64,000 nucleotides of DNA from the NCBI GenBank assembly GCA_963774445.1, contig CAVZFC010000035.1:124001-188000 (forward strand). Direction: 5' to 3'. The position numbers and the translations under genes are program-made. Position 1 is the stretch's first letter, and the number at the start of each line of letters is the position of its first letter. This document shows positions 42,647 through 51,478 of the stretch, piece by piece. The DNA comes from CAVUQH01 sp963774445. GTDB lineage: Bacteria; Myxococcota_A; Polyangia; Haliangiales; Haliangiaceae. The notes under the pieces were generated by a model. The model was not told the DNA's origin. It was given only the letters and a program-made list of their open reading frames with translations, and did no database searches.

Positions 42647-43663
42647 ATGGACTACGTCTCTCTGGGCAAGACCGGGCTGCGCGTGTCGCAGCTCGCGCTG
42701 GGCACCATGTCGTTCGGTGGCGAGGCCGACGAGGCCGCGTCGCGGGCGCTCTTCCAGCGCGCGCGCGAGGCCGGCATCAACTTCTTCGACTGCGCCGACG
42801 TCTACTGGGAGGGCCGCTCGGAAGAGGTGCTGGGCCGGCTGATCGCCGACTGCCGCGACGAGGTGGTGATCACCAGCAAGGGCTACTTTCCCACCGGAGG
42901 CGACGTCAACGCGCGCGGCTCGAGTCGCTATCACCTGGTGCGCACGGTCGAGGCCAGCCTGCGGCGGCTGGGCACCGACCGCATCGACGTCTACTACGTC
43001 CACCGCTGGGACGATCACACCGATCTCGAGGACACGCTGCGGACCCTCGAGCTCCTGGTCCAGCAGGGCAAGATCCTCTACCCGGCGTGCAGCAACTTCG
43101 CCGCCTGGCAGGCCGCGCGCGCGGTCGGCATCTCCGACGCGCGGGGGTGGACGCCGATGGCCTGCGTGCAGCCGATGTACAACCTGATCAAGCGCCAGGC
43201 CGAGGTCGAGATCTTGCCGATGGCCGGCGCGCTGGGGCTGGGCGTCTGCACCTACAGCCCGCTGGGCGGTGGGCTGCTCAGCGGCAAGTACGGTCCCGAT
43301 CGCCGCCCCGAGCACGGGCGCATCCTCGACAACCAGATGTACGCCACTCGCTACGGCGCCGGCTCCAACTTCGACATCGCCGGCGCCTTCACCGCGCTGG
43401 CGCAGAAGTACGGCCATCACCCGGCGAGCCTGGCGGTCGCCTGGGTCGCGTCACATCCGCACGTGACCTGTCCGATCCTGGGCGCGCGCGACGTCGCTCA
43501 GCTCGAGCCGTCGCTGGCCGCGGTCGACATCGACATGACCGCCGAGCTGCGCGCCGAGCTGTCGGCGCTGTCGCCCGAGCCGCCTCCGGCCACCGACCGC
43601 AACGAAGAGGCCAGCGCCCACAGCTACAGCAACACGCTACGATCCCAGCAGGGGAAGAAGTAG
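42647..43663 (+). CDS. Aldo/keto reductase
   Basis: A 338-aa NADPH-dependent oxidoreductase of the aldo/keto reductase superfamily (TIM barrel). The catalytic tetrad is visible: Asp48, Tyr53 (DVYWEG), Lys78 (ITSKGY) and His119 (YVHRW). The C-terminal cofactor loop (PILGARDVAQLE) is present. The substrate is unknown. Its 3' end overlaps the convergent kinase-ATPase gene by 27 nt. Confidence 0.9.
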   Translation: MDYVSLGKTGLRVSQLALGTMSFGGEADEAASRALFQRAREAGINFFDCADVYWEGRSEEVLGRLIADCRDEVVITSKGYFPTGGDVNARGSSRYHLVRTVEASLRRLGTDRIDVYYVHRWDDHTDLEDTLRTLELLVQQGKILYPACSNFAAWQAARAVGISDARGWTPMACVQPMYNLIKRQAEVEILPMAGALGLGVCTYSPLGGGLLSGKYGPDRRPEHGRILDNQMYATRYGAGSNFDIAGAFTALAQKYGHHPASLAVAWVASHPHVTCPILGARDVAQLEPSLAAVDIDMTAELRAELSALSPEPPPATDRNEEASAHSYSNTLRSQQGKK

Positions 43664-46600
43664 CGCGAACAGCCGCGGCGGGTTGACCACCCCCTCTGCG
43701 CGAGCCCACCCGTCGTCGTCGTCACCAGCGCCCAGCGCTGCCAGGCGATGGCGACAGGCGGCGGCCATCGGTCGCGCGCCCAGCGCGTCGAAGCGGGCGG
43801 CGGCGTCGCGCAGTCCGGCGACGGCGCGCTGTCGGTCGTCGGCCAGGGCGGCGAGCTGCGCGCGCGCGACGGCGCCGAAGTAGGGGATGCCGGTGCGCTC
43901 GAGGCGGGTTGCCGCGCGGCGCGCCCGGGCTCGGTCGCCTGACAGGATCGCCGCGCGCGCCTCCAGCCCGGCGACCTCGCCGACGATCCACGGCATGCGG
44001 TGGAACATCAGCTGGCGCAGCCGCGGCCGGGTCTCGTCCAGGCGGCGCAGGGCACCGGCGCCGTCGCCCAGGTACAGGTCGACCAGGATGCGCGAGAAGG
44101 CGTGGAGGTAGTGGCCGGTGCTGTACGGCCGCTCCGGCCAGCCGTCCAGCGCCGGGTCGAGGCCGCGGGTCGCCTCTTCCGGCGCGTCGGCGCGCAGGTG
44201 GACCGCCGTTGAACGGGATGCAGCGGAAGAAGATGCCCGCGTACAGGTCGCGGCGCCGGCCGGCGATGTCCAGCGAGCGACGCGTGGTCTCGGCCAGCCG
44301 GTGGTAGTCGCCGGCCAGCCGTTGCGCCAGGGCGAGGAAGTAGCGCGCCGTGACCCGCTCCCACTCGGCGTCTTCGGCAACGCCGGTCAGCGACGCTTCG
44401 GCCTGTTCCAGTGACGCGGTCGCCCGGGCGGGGCGTCCCGCGAACAGCTGGCCGCCGCCCTCGGCCATGAGCACCAGGCCGCGGAGGAATCGATCGTTGC
44501 GCTGGTCGGCCCGCTCGAGCAGGCCGTGCGCCAGCGCGAGACCGCGGCGCGAGCGCTTGCCACCGACGGCGATCAGGTAGGCGACCTCGATGGCCAGCGC
44601 CCGCGCGACCCGGCGCTCCTCGCCGACGTCGAGGGCGGCGAGAAGGTGGCGGGTCTGCAGGGCGGCGCCGCGCAGATGGTCGACCATGCCCAGCGCGGCC
44701 GACGCGGCGTACATGGTGTCGAGGCGGGCCAGGTCGCGCGGATCGATGTCGGCGCCCCGGCGGGGCCGATAGTCGAGGCCGCGCAGCGCCAGCCGCGCGC
44801 GGCGGACCAGGAACGACAGCATCGCGCCCCGGCGGGTGCGGGCGACCGGCGCTCCGAGCTGCGCCAGCACGCGCGACAGCTTGGCCCTCCCTTCGTCAAC
44901 GTGACCGCTGCGCAGCAGGTTGTCGGCGGCGCTGCGCTCGAGCTCCAGCGCGAGGTCACCGCCGGCCATCCGGGCGGCCCGCTCGTACACCTGCGCGGCG
45001 TCGTAGCAGCGCCCGGCCAGGACCATCGCCTCGCCCAGGCGGCGCAGCCCGCCCACGCGGTCGCTGCCGTCGGGGCGGTGCGCGGCTTCGAGATCGGTGG
45101 CGGCTTCCAACAGCTCGGCGGCGTGCTCGAAGGCCAGCTTCTCGCTGGCGAGCTCGGCCGCCCGGCGCAGGTAGGTGATCGCCTCGCGCAGCTCGCCGGC
45201 GGCGAGCCAGTGGCGGGCGAGGTTCTCCGGCGTCGCTTCGGGCCAGCGCTCCAGCGCCTCGGCGAGCTGCCGGTGCGCGGTCCGGCGGCAATCGAGGCGC
45301 AGCTCGCGCACGACCACGTCGCGCAGGCGGTCGTGGTTGCACATCAGCCACGGCTCGCGATCGCTGCGCGCAACCCGGGCGAGGAAGTCGACCCGCAGCT
45401 CGGCCACGGCGCGCTCGGTGTCGTCGGCGCCCAGCTCGGCGGCGTCGGCCAGGACGTTCAGGGGCAGCGGCTCGCCCGCCAGGGCCATCACCTCGAGCGC
45501 CCGGCGGGCGCCGTCGGGGAGCAGGGCGACGCGGCGCGCGAGCACGTCGTCGAGCGCCAGGTCGCCCGGCGAGCCGGTCTGGCCATCCGCCTGCTGCAGG
45601 TAGCGCAACAGCTCGACCAGGAACAGCGGGCGCTCGGCCAGCTCGGTGAACAGCTCGTCGCCCAGCGACGCCACCGGGCCGCGGCCGCCGCCGAGGCGCT
45701 CGACCAGCTCTCGCTGCTCGGCGATCGACAGCGGCCCCAGCGCCAGCTGTCGCAGGTCGGCGTCGGCGCCCAGCTGGTCGACGACCCGGCGGAGCGACGA
45801 GTCCGACGCCAGGTTCTCCGAGCGCACCGCGGTCAGGAACAACATCCGGTGGGCGCTGGTGCTGTGCAGGAGCTCGACCAGAACCTCGAGGCTGTCGCGG
45901 TCGGCCCACTGCAGATCGTCGATGAACAACACCACCGGGCGCACACCGCCCAGCGCGTGGAGCAGGGCGGTCAGGGCGGCAACGGCGCGGGCGCGCTCCT
46001 GGTGCGGATCGGCGGGCGCGCTGTCGCCGTCGGCGCGCAGCTGCGGCACCCGCCGGAGCACGGGAAACAAGCGGGCCAGCGCGACGGCGCCGTCGGGAAT
46101 CAGCTGGGCGCGCAGGGCGTCGGGCAGCGACACCAGCACCGCGGCGAGATCGTCGATGACGCCGTCGAACGCTTTGTACGCCAGGCTCTCGCGCTCGTGG
46201 CAGCGGCCGGTGAGGATGAACGGTCGCGTCGCGCCAGCGTGGTGGTCGAGCTCGTCGAGGAACCGGCGGGCCAGCGCCGACTTGCCCATGCCCGACTCGC
46301 CCTCGATGACGTACGACAGCGCGCGCCCGCGGCTGGTGAGATCGAAGCCGCTGCGCAGCGCAGCCAGCTCCTGCTCGCGGCCGACGAAGACCGGCGCGAT
46401 TGCGCTGTCGACCGTCGGCTCGGCGGGCTGCGCGCCCAGCTGCTCGAGCACTTCCTCACCGGATGGCCGGCGGTGAGGGCGCCGGCGGAGCAGCCTCGCG
46501 CACAGCTGGTCGAGGTCGTCCGGGATGCCCGCGACCAGCGCGCTGGGCGGCGGGGGCTCGGCGCGCTGCTTGGCGTCGAGGATCTCCTTGCGCGTGCCGC

Positions 46601-47372
46601 GGAACGGCAGCCGCCCGGTGAGGGCGAGGAACAGCATGGTGCCCAGGGCGTACCAGTCGGCGGCCGCGGTCGGGCTGTCGCCCAGCGCCTGCTCGGGCGC
46701 CATGTACGGCGGCGTGCCGACCGCGCCTGTGGCTCCGTGCCGCGTGGCTCGCCGGTCGGCGACGATGCCGAAGTCCATCAGCACCACGCGCCCCTCGGGG
46801 GTGACGCGCACGTTGGACGGCTTGAGATCGCGGTGGACCAGGCCGGCTTCGTGCAGCGCGTGCAGCGCCCCGGCCAGCTGGACCAGCACGTTGCGCAGCC
46901 GGCCGAGGTCGACCATGGCGTGGACCGATGGCTGCATCCCCGGCTGCGGAGCGACGGCGCCGGGCGCAGGCGGCTCCGGGGCGTCGGTCATGTCGGCGGT
47001 GTGGGTGTCGGTATTCACGGTTCCCGCGGGCCCGGGCGAGTCGCCGGGGCGCGGAGCCGGCGGCAAATCCGGCGCCCGGCCGCCGCGAACGTGCTCGATG
47101 AAGCTGTCGCCGGGGACCAGCTCCATGGTGAAGAACCAGTCGTCCCCCTCGGCAAACAGCTCGTACAGGCCGACGATGTTCGGGTGGGCCAGGTCCGAGG
47201 CGGCGCGAAACTCCTGCTTGAACCGCATCAGGCCAATCGGATCGACGTCGCGCAGCGCCTTGAGCGCCACCCGCATCTCCCGGGCCCGGTCCTCGGCTTC
47301 GTAGACCACGCCCATCCCGCCTTCACCGAGCTTGCCCACGACTCGGAACCGATCCGACCCCTCGAACGCCAT
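43637..47372 (-). CDS. Ser/Thr kinase-ATPase-TPR signalling protein (frameshifted)
   Basis: Repaired length is 1,244 aa. A Hanks-type kinase (GEGGMGVVYEAED, HRDLKPSN at about 180, DFG, GTPPYMAPEQ) is joined to an AAA_16/NACHT-like ATPase (Walker A GESGMGKSAL at about 355; Walker B VVLFIDDLQWAD), then long helical TPR-like repeats. This is the PknK-like layout found in myxobacteria and actinobacteria. The ATG at 47372 is preferred; the frame extends to 47429. The reading frame breaks at about 44207. Removing one base of GTTCAACGGC (coding sense) joins it to the last 189 residues (VHLRADAPEE onward), which are needed for the C-terminal repeats. Confidence 0.82.
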
Positions 47373-47440
47373 CGCCTCGCCACCTGCAGTGATAGCACCG
47401 TCTGCCGCTCGCCGGGGCTGTGCTATCATCTCTCGTTACG

Positions 47441-48625
47441 ATGAGCGCGGGAGATCGGGAGGATACCCAACCTGTGCTCGGCGCCGACTCTGACGAGCAG
47501 CGGCCCGCCGAAGCGCCTGCCCCCGGACCCACGCCCCGCCGCCGGGCCGAGCCCCGGGTCGCCGCGGCATTCAAGGTCGCGTTCGAGACCGTGGACGAGC
47601 TGGTCGAGGCCTACACCGTTGACGTCAGCCGTGGCGGACTGTTCGTTCGCACCGAGCGGTTCCTGCCCATGGGTGCGGTGGTGCGCCTGCACCTGCGCAT
47701 GCCGGAAGAGGATCGCGAGCTGCTCGCCGTCGCCCGTGTCGCCTACGTCCTCGACAGCGAGGCGGCCAGGGGCCACGACCGACCCGCCGGCATGGGCATG
47801 CAGTTCCTCGACGTCGGCGGCTCGCCGATCGCCGACGACATCGCCCGCTTCGTCGCCGAGGTCTCGCCCGAAGTCCAGTTGCCGCCGTCGCCGGCCGGGC
47901 AGTCGGCCCGGGTGCTGGTGGTCGACGACGACACCTGGCACCGCGAGCGCGCGGCGGCGGTCATGCGCGACAGCGGCTACACCGTGGTCACCGCCGACAA
48001 CGGCGTGCAGGCGCTGCAGGAGGCCATGCAGCAGGCGCCCGACGTGATCCTGTCCGACGTGCAGATGCCGGTGCTCGACGGCTGGCAGCTGGTGCGCATG
48101 CTGCGCGCGCGGCCGACGCTGGCGCACATCCCGGTCGTCTTCGTCACCTCGCTGTCCAGTGACGAGGAGCGCCTGCAGGGCTACCGCCTCGGCGTCAACG
48201 ACTACATCGCCAAGCCGTTCGACGAGGACGAGCTGTCACTGCGGGTCCAGCGAGTGGTCACCCGCTCGCTCGCCTACCCGCGCGACACCACCACCACCAA
48301 GGCGCTGCGCGGCAGCCTGTCCCACGTCTCGCTGGCGACGCTGCTCGCCTTCGCCGAAGCCGAGCGCCGCACCGGCATCCTGCTCCTGGTCCGCACCGAC
48401 GCCATCGCCACCATCTATCTCAGCGAGGGCGCCCCGGTGCGCGTCGATCTGCCGCCCGAGGCCGACGAGCTGCTCGCCGGCGAGCGCCTGCACTACCTGC
48501 TCGGCTGGACCGAGGGCCGCTTCGAGCTGGCCGACGCCGACGTCGCCGACGACGACACCCTCGGCGTCACGACCTCGGCGGTCCTCCTCGAGCACGCCAA
48601 GCGCCAGCAAGAAAAACAGCGCTGA
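47441..48625 (+). CDS. PilZ - receiver - DUF4388 protein
   Basis: A 394-aa cytoplasmic signalling protein. The PilZ-like domain (about 33-140) has RRRAEPRV and DVSRGG, a c-di-GMP-type motif. The receiver domain (about 156-270) has Asp161-163, phospho-acceptor Asp206 and Lys in IAKPF. The C-terminal DUF4388-like domain (about 285-390; GSLSHVSLATLLAFAEAERRTGIL) is common in delta-proteobacterial regulators. It may integrate c-di-GMP and phosphorylation signals. The ATG at 47441 faces the kinase gene across 68 bp; a TATCAT box at 47424-47429 could be its -10. Confidence 0.85.
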   Translation: MSAGDREDTQPVLGADSDEQRPAEAPAPGPTPRRRAEPRVAAAFKVAFETVDELVEAYTVDVSRGGLFVRTERFLPMGAVVRLHLRMPEEDRELLAVARVAYVLDSEAARGHDRPAGMGMQFLDVGGSPIADDIARFVAEVSPEVQLPPSPAGQSARVLVVDDDTWHRERAAAVMRDSGYTVVTADNGVQALQEAMQQAPDVILSDVQMPVLDGWQLVRMLRARPTLAHIPVVFVTSLSSDEERLQGYRLGVNDYIAKPFDEDELSLRVQRVVTRSLAYPRDTTTTKALRGSLSHVSLATLLAFAEAERRTGILLLVRTDAIATIYLSEGAPVRVDLPPEADELLAGERLHYLLGWTEGRFELADADVADDDTLGVTTSAVLLEHAKRQQEKQR

Positions 48626-48627
48626 CG

Positions 48628-49302
48628 TCAACTCTTCGCGATCGTCAGCAGCATCTCGATCGTCACATCGGTGCCGACCTGTTCGTCGGGATCCTGCGTG
48701 GGATCGTCTCCGATGCCGAAGTCGAGCCGGGTGAAGGTGTGCTCGCCTTTGATCCGAATGCTGTTGGCGCTGCGGTCGAGCAGGTCGAAGCTGACCGGAT
48801 AGGTCTTGGTCACCCCGTGGGCCGTCACCGTTGCGTCGGCGCGGTAGGTCGCGCCCGCCTTCTTGTTGACGTGGTCGATCACCACCGTGGCCGTTGCGAA
48901 CTTGCCGACGTCGAGATAAGAGGGCGACTTCAAGTCGTCGTCCCGCTCGTCCGAGCCGCTGTGCAGACTCGACAGATCGATCTCTATCGTCGCCGTGCCG
49001 CCCTCGATCGTCTGCGGATCGAACGCGGCTTTGACGACCCGGAACCTGTCGAACTGGAGCCGCACCGGATCGCTCGGCTTCGGATGGTCGTGATGCGCGA
49101 GCACGACGATGTGGTCCGCGTCGGTGTTGGGTTCGCTCGTCGTCGGCGGTGTGGCGTTGCTCGGGGCCGTGGCCGCAGGATCCGTGGTCGCCGGCGCCGC
49201 ACGGTCCTCCACTTTCTTGCAGGCGGGCACGGGGGCGAGGGCGCAGGCCAGAGCGGCCGGGACGATGAGAAGGCGTCGGGTCATGAGAGGTCTCCGCGTC
49301 AT
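48628..49302 (-). CDS. YceI-family lipoprotein
   Basis: A 224-aa lipoprotein. From the ATG at 49302 the signal peptide ends at Cys28 (PVPAC); an ATG at 49284 with GGAG upstream is an alternative. The mature part is a YceI lipocalin-like beta-barrel (DRFRVVKAAFDPQTIEGG, SYLDVGKFATATVVID, KGEHTFTRLDFGIG). YceI proteins bind isoprenoids. The stop of the upstream gene overlaps the 49302 start (ATGA), which supports co-translation with the YceI-like membrane protein. The gene ends 2 nt before the PilZ gene's stop on the other strand. Confidence 0.85.
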   Translation of the reverse strand: MTRRPLMTRRLLIVPAALACALAPVPACKKVEDRAAPATTDPAATAPSNATPPTTSEPNTDADHIVVLAHHDHPKPSDPVRLQFDRFRVVKAAFDPQTIEGGTATIEIDLSSLHSGSDERDDDLKSPSYLDVGKFATATVVIDHVNKKAGATYRADATVTAHGVTKTYPVSFDLLDRSANSIRIKGEHTFTRLDFGIGDDPTQDPDEQVGTDVTIEMLLTIAKS

Positions 49303-50315
49303 GGTGGTGGATCGCCCGCGCGCTGCAACACGAGTGAGACGTGGACGGGAATGACCGGGCTGTCGAAGTCGCCCGCATCTGCCGCCAGCGCGGTCTCGCG
49401 AATCGGCAAGGCAAAGTCGGCCTGGACGAGTAGGACGTCGCCGGTGACTGCGAGCCGGGCGCCTGCAGCGGGATCGAGCTTCTTCACGGTTCCCGTGATT
49501 GAGACCCGGTGGGTTCTGCCCATCAGCGAAACCATTCCGGGTGCGCGAAACGCGATGGTTCCCGGTCCATCGGCGCGCACGGCTGCCAAGCGATCGAATG
49601 TGACGCCGATGCGAGGATATTCCGCCGCGTGCAGGTAGCCGTCGCGGGCGTGTCTCGTGCGCTTGCCTACGCCGGTGTCCACCGACGCGGCGGCGACGCT
49701 GATGTCGCCGCGCATGGACCTCTCCAGCTCGCGCGGCGATCCGCGCCAGAAGCCGGAAATGTCACTGAACCGGGCGTCGAACGTTTCGCCGCCGGCGGAC
49801 AGCCGCGCCGTCACCGCGGTTCCCGGGTGGCTCACCACGACGTAGCGCCCCGGCGGTGCGTCGAATGCGCCTTCGACACCGTCTTCGAGGAGGACGGTCG
49901 CACTGGCGGGCAGCGTGTCGCGCGCGCGCAGCGGCTCCGCGCCGCTGGCAAACGCCGCGGCGGGAACCGCGAGGGAAACCGAAGCAAAGCCCCACGCGGT
50001 GAGCCGCAAATAGCGGAGTCGCGCTGCGCGCGCATTCTCCAGCCGCCGAGTGACGACCCCGAGCCCGGCGAGTGCGATCGCCAGCGCGGCGATCACCGCG
50101 CACACGTCCAGCCCCAGCCACAGCGGATGCTGCGGGCTGACCCGCCAGCTCAGGTCGGGATCGGGAACGTAGAAGCGCTTGGAAAGCGCGGTGTAGACGT
50201 TGCCCGAGCCCTGCAGGTACCAGCGGAACAGCGACGCGCCCAGTGCGACCGCCACGACAGCGGGCGGCGCGAAGGGCGAGCATTTCCGAAGGCTTTGGCT
50301 CAGTGACTCCGACAA
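49299..50315 (-). CDS. Membrane protein with C-terminal YceI-like domain
   Basis: A 338-aa protein with about three membrane helices in the first 125 residues (PAVVAVALGASLFRWY; LDVCAVIAALAIALAGLGVV; LTAWGFASVSLAVPAAAFA), then a YceI-like beta domain (VLLEDGVEGAFDAPPG, DISVAAASVDTG, GYLHAAEYPRIGVTFDRL). It is the first gene of a pair with the YceI lipoprotein. A BlaI-type operator lies 13 nt before the longest start, a TTG at 50315; an internal GTG is also possible, so the start is uncertain. Confidence 0.7.
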   Translation of the reverse strand: MSESLSQSLRKCSPFAPPAVVAVALGASLFRWYLQGSGNVYTALSKRFYVPDPDLSWRVSPQHPLWLGLDVCAVIAALAIALAGLGVVTRRLENARAARLRYLRLTAWGFASVSLAVPAAAFASGAEPLRARDTLPASATVLLEDGVEGAFDAPPGRYVVVSHPGTAVTARLSAGGETFDARFSDISGFWRGSPRELERSMRGDISVAAASVDTGVGKRTRHARDGYLHAAEYPRIGVTFDRLAAVRADGPGTIAFRAPGMVSLMGRTHRVSITGTVKKLDPAAGARLAVTGDVLLVQADFALPIRETALAADAGDFDSPVIPVHVSLVLQRAGDPPP

Positions 50316-50327
50316 GCCTCGTAATGC

Positions 50328-50343
50328 TACTACAAATGTAGTT
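50328..50343. promoter_or_regulatory. BlaI/MecI-type operator
   Basis: TACTACAAATGTAGTT is a near-perfect dyad of the form TACTACA-NN-TGTAGT(A/T), the recognition pattern of BlaI/MecI/CopY repressors. It sits just upstream of the YceI membrane protein gene, where it could control the YceI pair. No blaI-like gene is in this window. Confidence 0.6.
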
Positions 50344-50382
50344 TAGGTCAAGACCGCCTGCCCCACCAGCACAGTCCTCGGC

Positions 50383-51207
50383 CTACTGTCCGAGCTGGCG
50401 CTGGTATTCGTCCCACAGGACCGACATCGAGTGGGTCGGCTGGCCGTACGGGCTGCCCGGCAGCGACGCCCACTCGCGGTTCAGGTGGTGGATGGCATCG
50501 CTGAACTCGGCGTAGGTGTCGATGCCGTCCAGATCGTAGACCCCGCGCCCGCGGATCAGCTGCAGCGCTGCCAGATCCTGACTGGCCGGCGTGAAGTCGG
50601 GCAGGTCGAGCTTGTCGCGCACGCCGTCCCAGGTGGTCAACAGAAACTGGTAGCGACCGGCCGCGTCCGAGCAGTAGCTGCCGCTGCAGACCCGTCGCCG
50701 CGGATGATCGGAAAAATCGGTGAACGTCCGGTAGCCGAAGATCAGATCGTAGCGGTCGTTGGTGCCTTCGGAGTAGGCGATGGTGCCGAGGAAGGCGCAC
50801 TGCCGCGCCGAGATGTCGGCGGCGCAGTTGCCGCCCAGCGGCAGGCTCGAGTCCGCCACGTGGGCGGTGAAGACATAGCCCTGGCTGAAGTCGCAGCCGG
50901 GCAGCATCTGCCGGGTGTTGACCAGCAGGTGATCGCCCACCGCCTCGGGCTCGGCCTGCAGCTCGACATAGCTGCCCGCGGCCAGCTGGCACTTCTCGCT
51001 GCCGGGCTCGAGATCGGCGGACTGATCCGTCGTCTTCTTCAGCCACGTGTCCTGGTCGCCGATGACGATGAACGGATAGGGCGAGTCACCTTTGCCGCCG
51101 CTGCCGACTCCCGGCACCGGCAGATCCGACCCGGCATCCGCCGGCGCGGCCACGCAGCCGCCCGCGAGCGCCATCGAGAGAACCAGAAACAACCAACGAG
51201 TCGACAA
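50383..51207 (-). CDS. Lipoprotein with lambda endolysin R-like (GH104) transglycosylase domain
   Basis: A 274-aa lipoprotein: signal peptide with lipobox LAGGC (Cys18), a linker, an SH3-like region at about 45-120, then a glycosidase domain from about 135 to the end. The latter closely follows phage lambda endolysin R: AFLGTIAYSEGT, with catalytic Glu147, FTDFSDHPR, AGRYQFLLTTWD and NREWASLPGSPYGQ. Lambda R is a lytic transglycosylase, so this protein likely cuts peptidoglycan in the periplasm. The start is a TTG at 51207, supported by AAGGAAGG 5 bases upstream. There are no other phage genes nearby. Confidence 0.85.
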   Translation of the reverse strand: MSTRWLFLVLSMALAGGCVAAPADAGSDLPVPGVGSGGKGDSPYPFIVIGDQDTWLKKTTDQSADLEPGSEKCQLAAGSYVELQAEPEAVGDHLLVNTRQMLPGCDFSQGYVFTAHVADSSLPLGGNCAADISARQCAFLGTIAYSEGTNDRYDLIFGYRTFTDFSDHPRRRVCSGSYCSDAAGRYQFLLTTWDGVRDKLDLPDFTPASQDLAALQLIRGRGVYDLDGIDTYAEFSDAIHHLNREWASLPGSPYGQPTHSMSVLWDEYQRQLGQ

Positions 51208-51392
51208 CGAAGCCTTCCTTTCGCCCGGCAGCGGGCGAACATCGCAAGCTCCGTTCCACGATCCGCGGACCAGATTCCGCGCACTTCCGTGCGCCAAACC
51301 CCCGGCAACTCGAATGGCCAGGTGAGGAGACTCCCCTCAGGGCATGCGCCCCCAACGCCACGTGAGCTCGCGCTGCGCAGGGTGACGGTGGG

Positions 51393-51439
51393 CGCCCTTC
51401 GACTGCGGCCGCGCTGGGCGCGGCCGCAGTCGAAGGGCG
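51393..51439 (-). terminator. Perfect 21-bp inverted repeat after the ABC operon
   Basis: Arms 51393-51413 and 51419-51439 pair perfectly around a 5-nt loop, 40 nt after the HlyD-like gene stop. This strong GC hairpin has no T-run; it likely ends the ABC operon or stabilises its mRNA 3' end. Confidence 0.6.
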
Positions 51440-51478
51440 AACGGGTGGGGAGGGTAGGAGCGGGGGAGGGGGCCGCTG

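Noticed and set aside
17028..44207. The five frameshifts read as pseudogenes from gene decay
   Set aside because: Each gene has exactly one break, all are +1 at similar sequence, and no other stops or deletions are present, which does not look like independent decay.
44526..47444. 972-codon plus-strand frame opposite the kinase-ATPase gene
   Set aside because: It is the complement of a well-supported gene; the translation is rich in Arg/Ala/Gly/Gln with no recognisable motif.
50383..51207. Prophage remnant around the lambda-R-like gene
   Set aside because: Neighbours are ordinary chromosomal genes; no integrase, holin, capsid or tail gene, and the protein is a lipoprotein.
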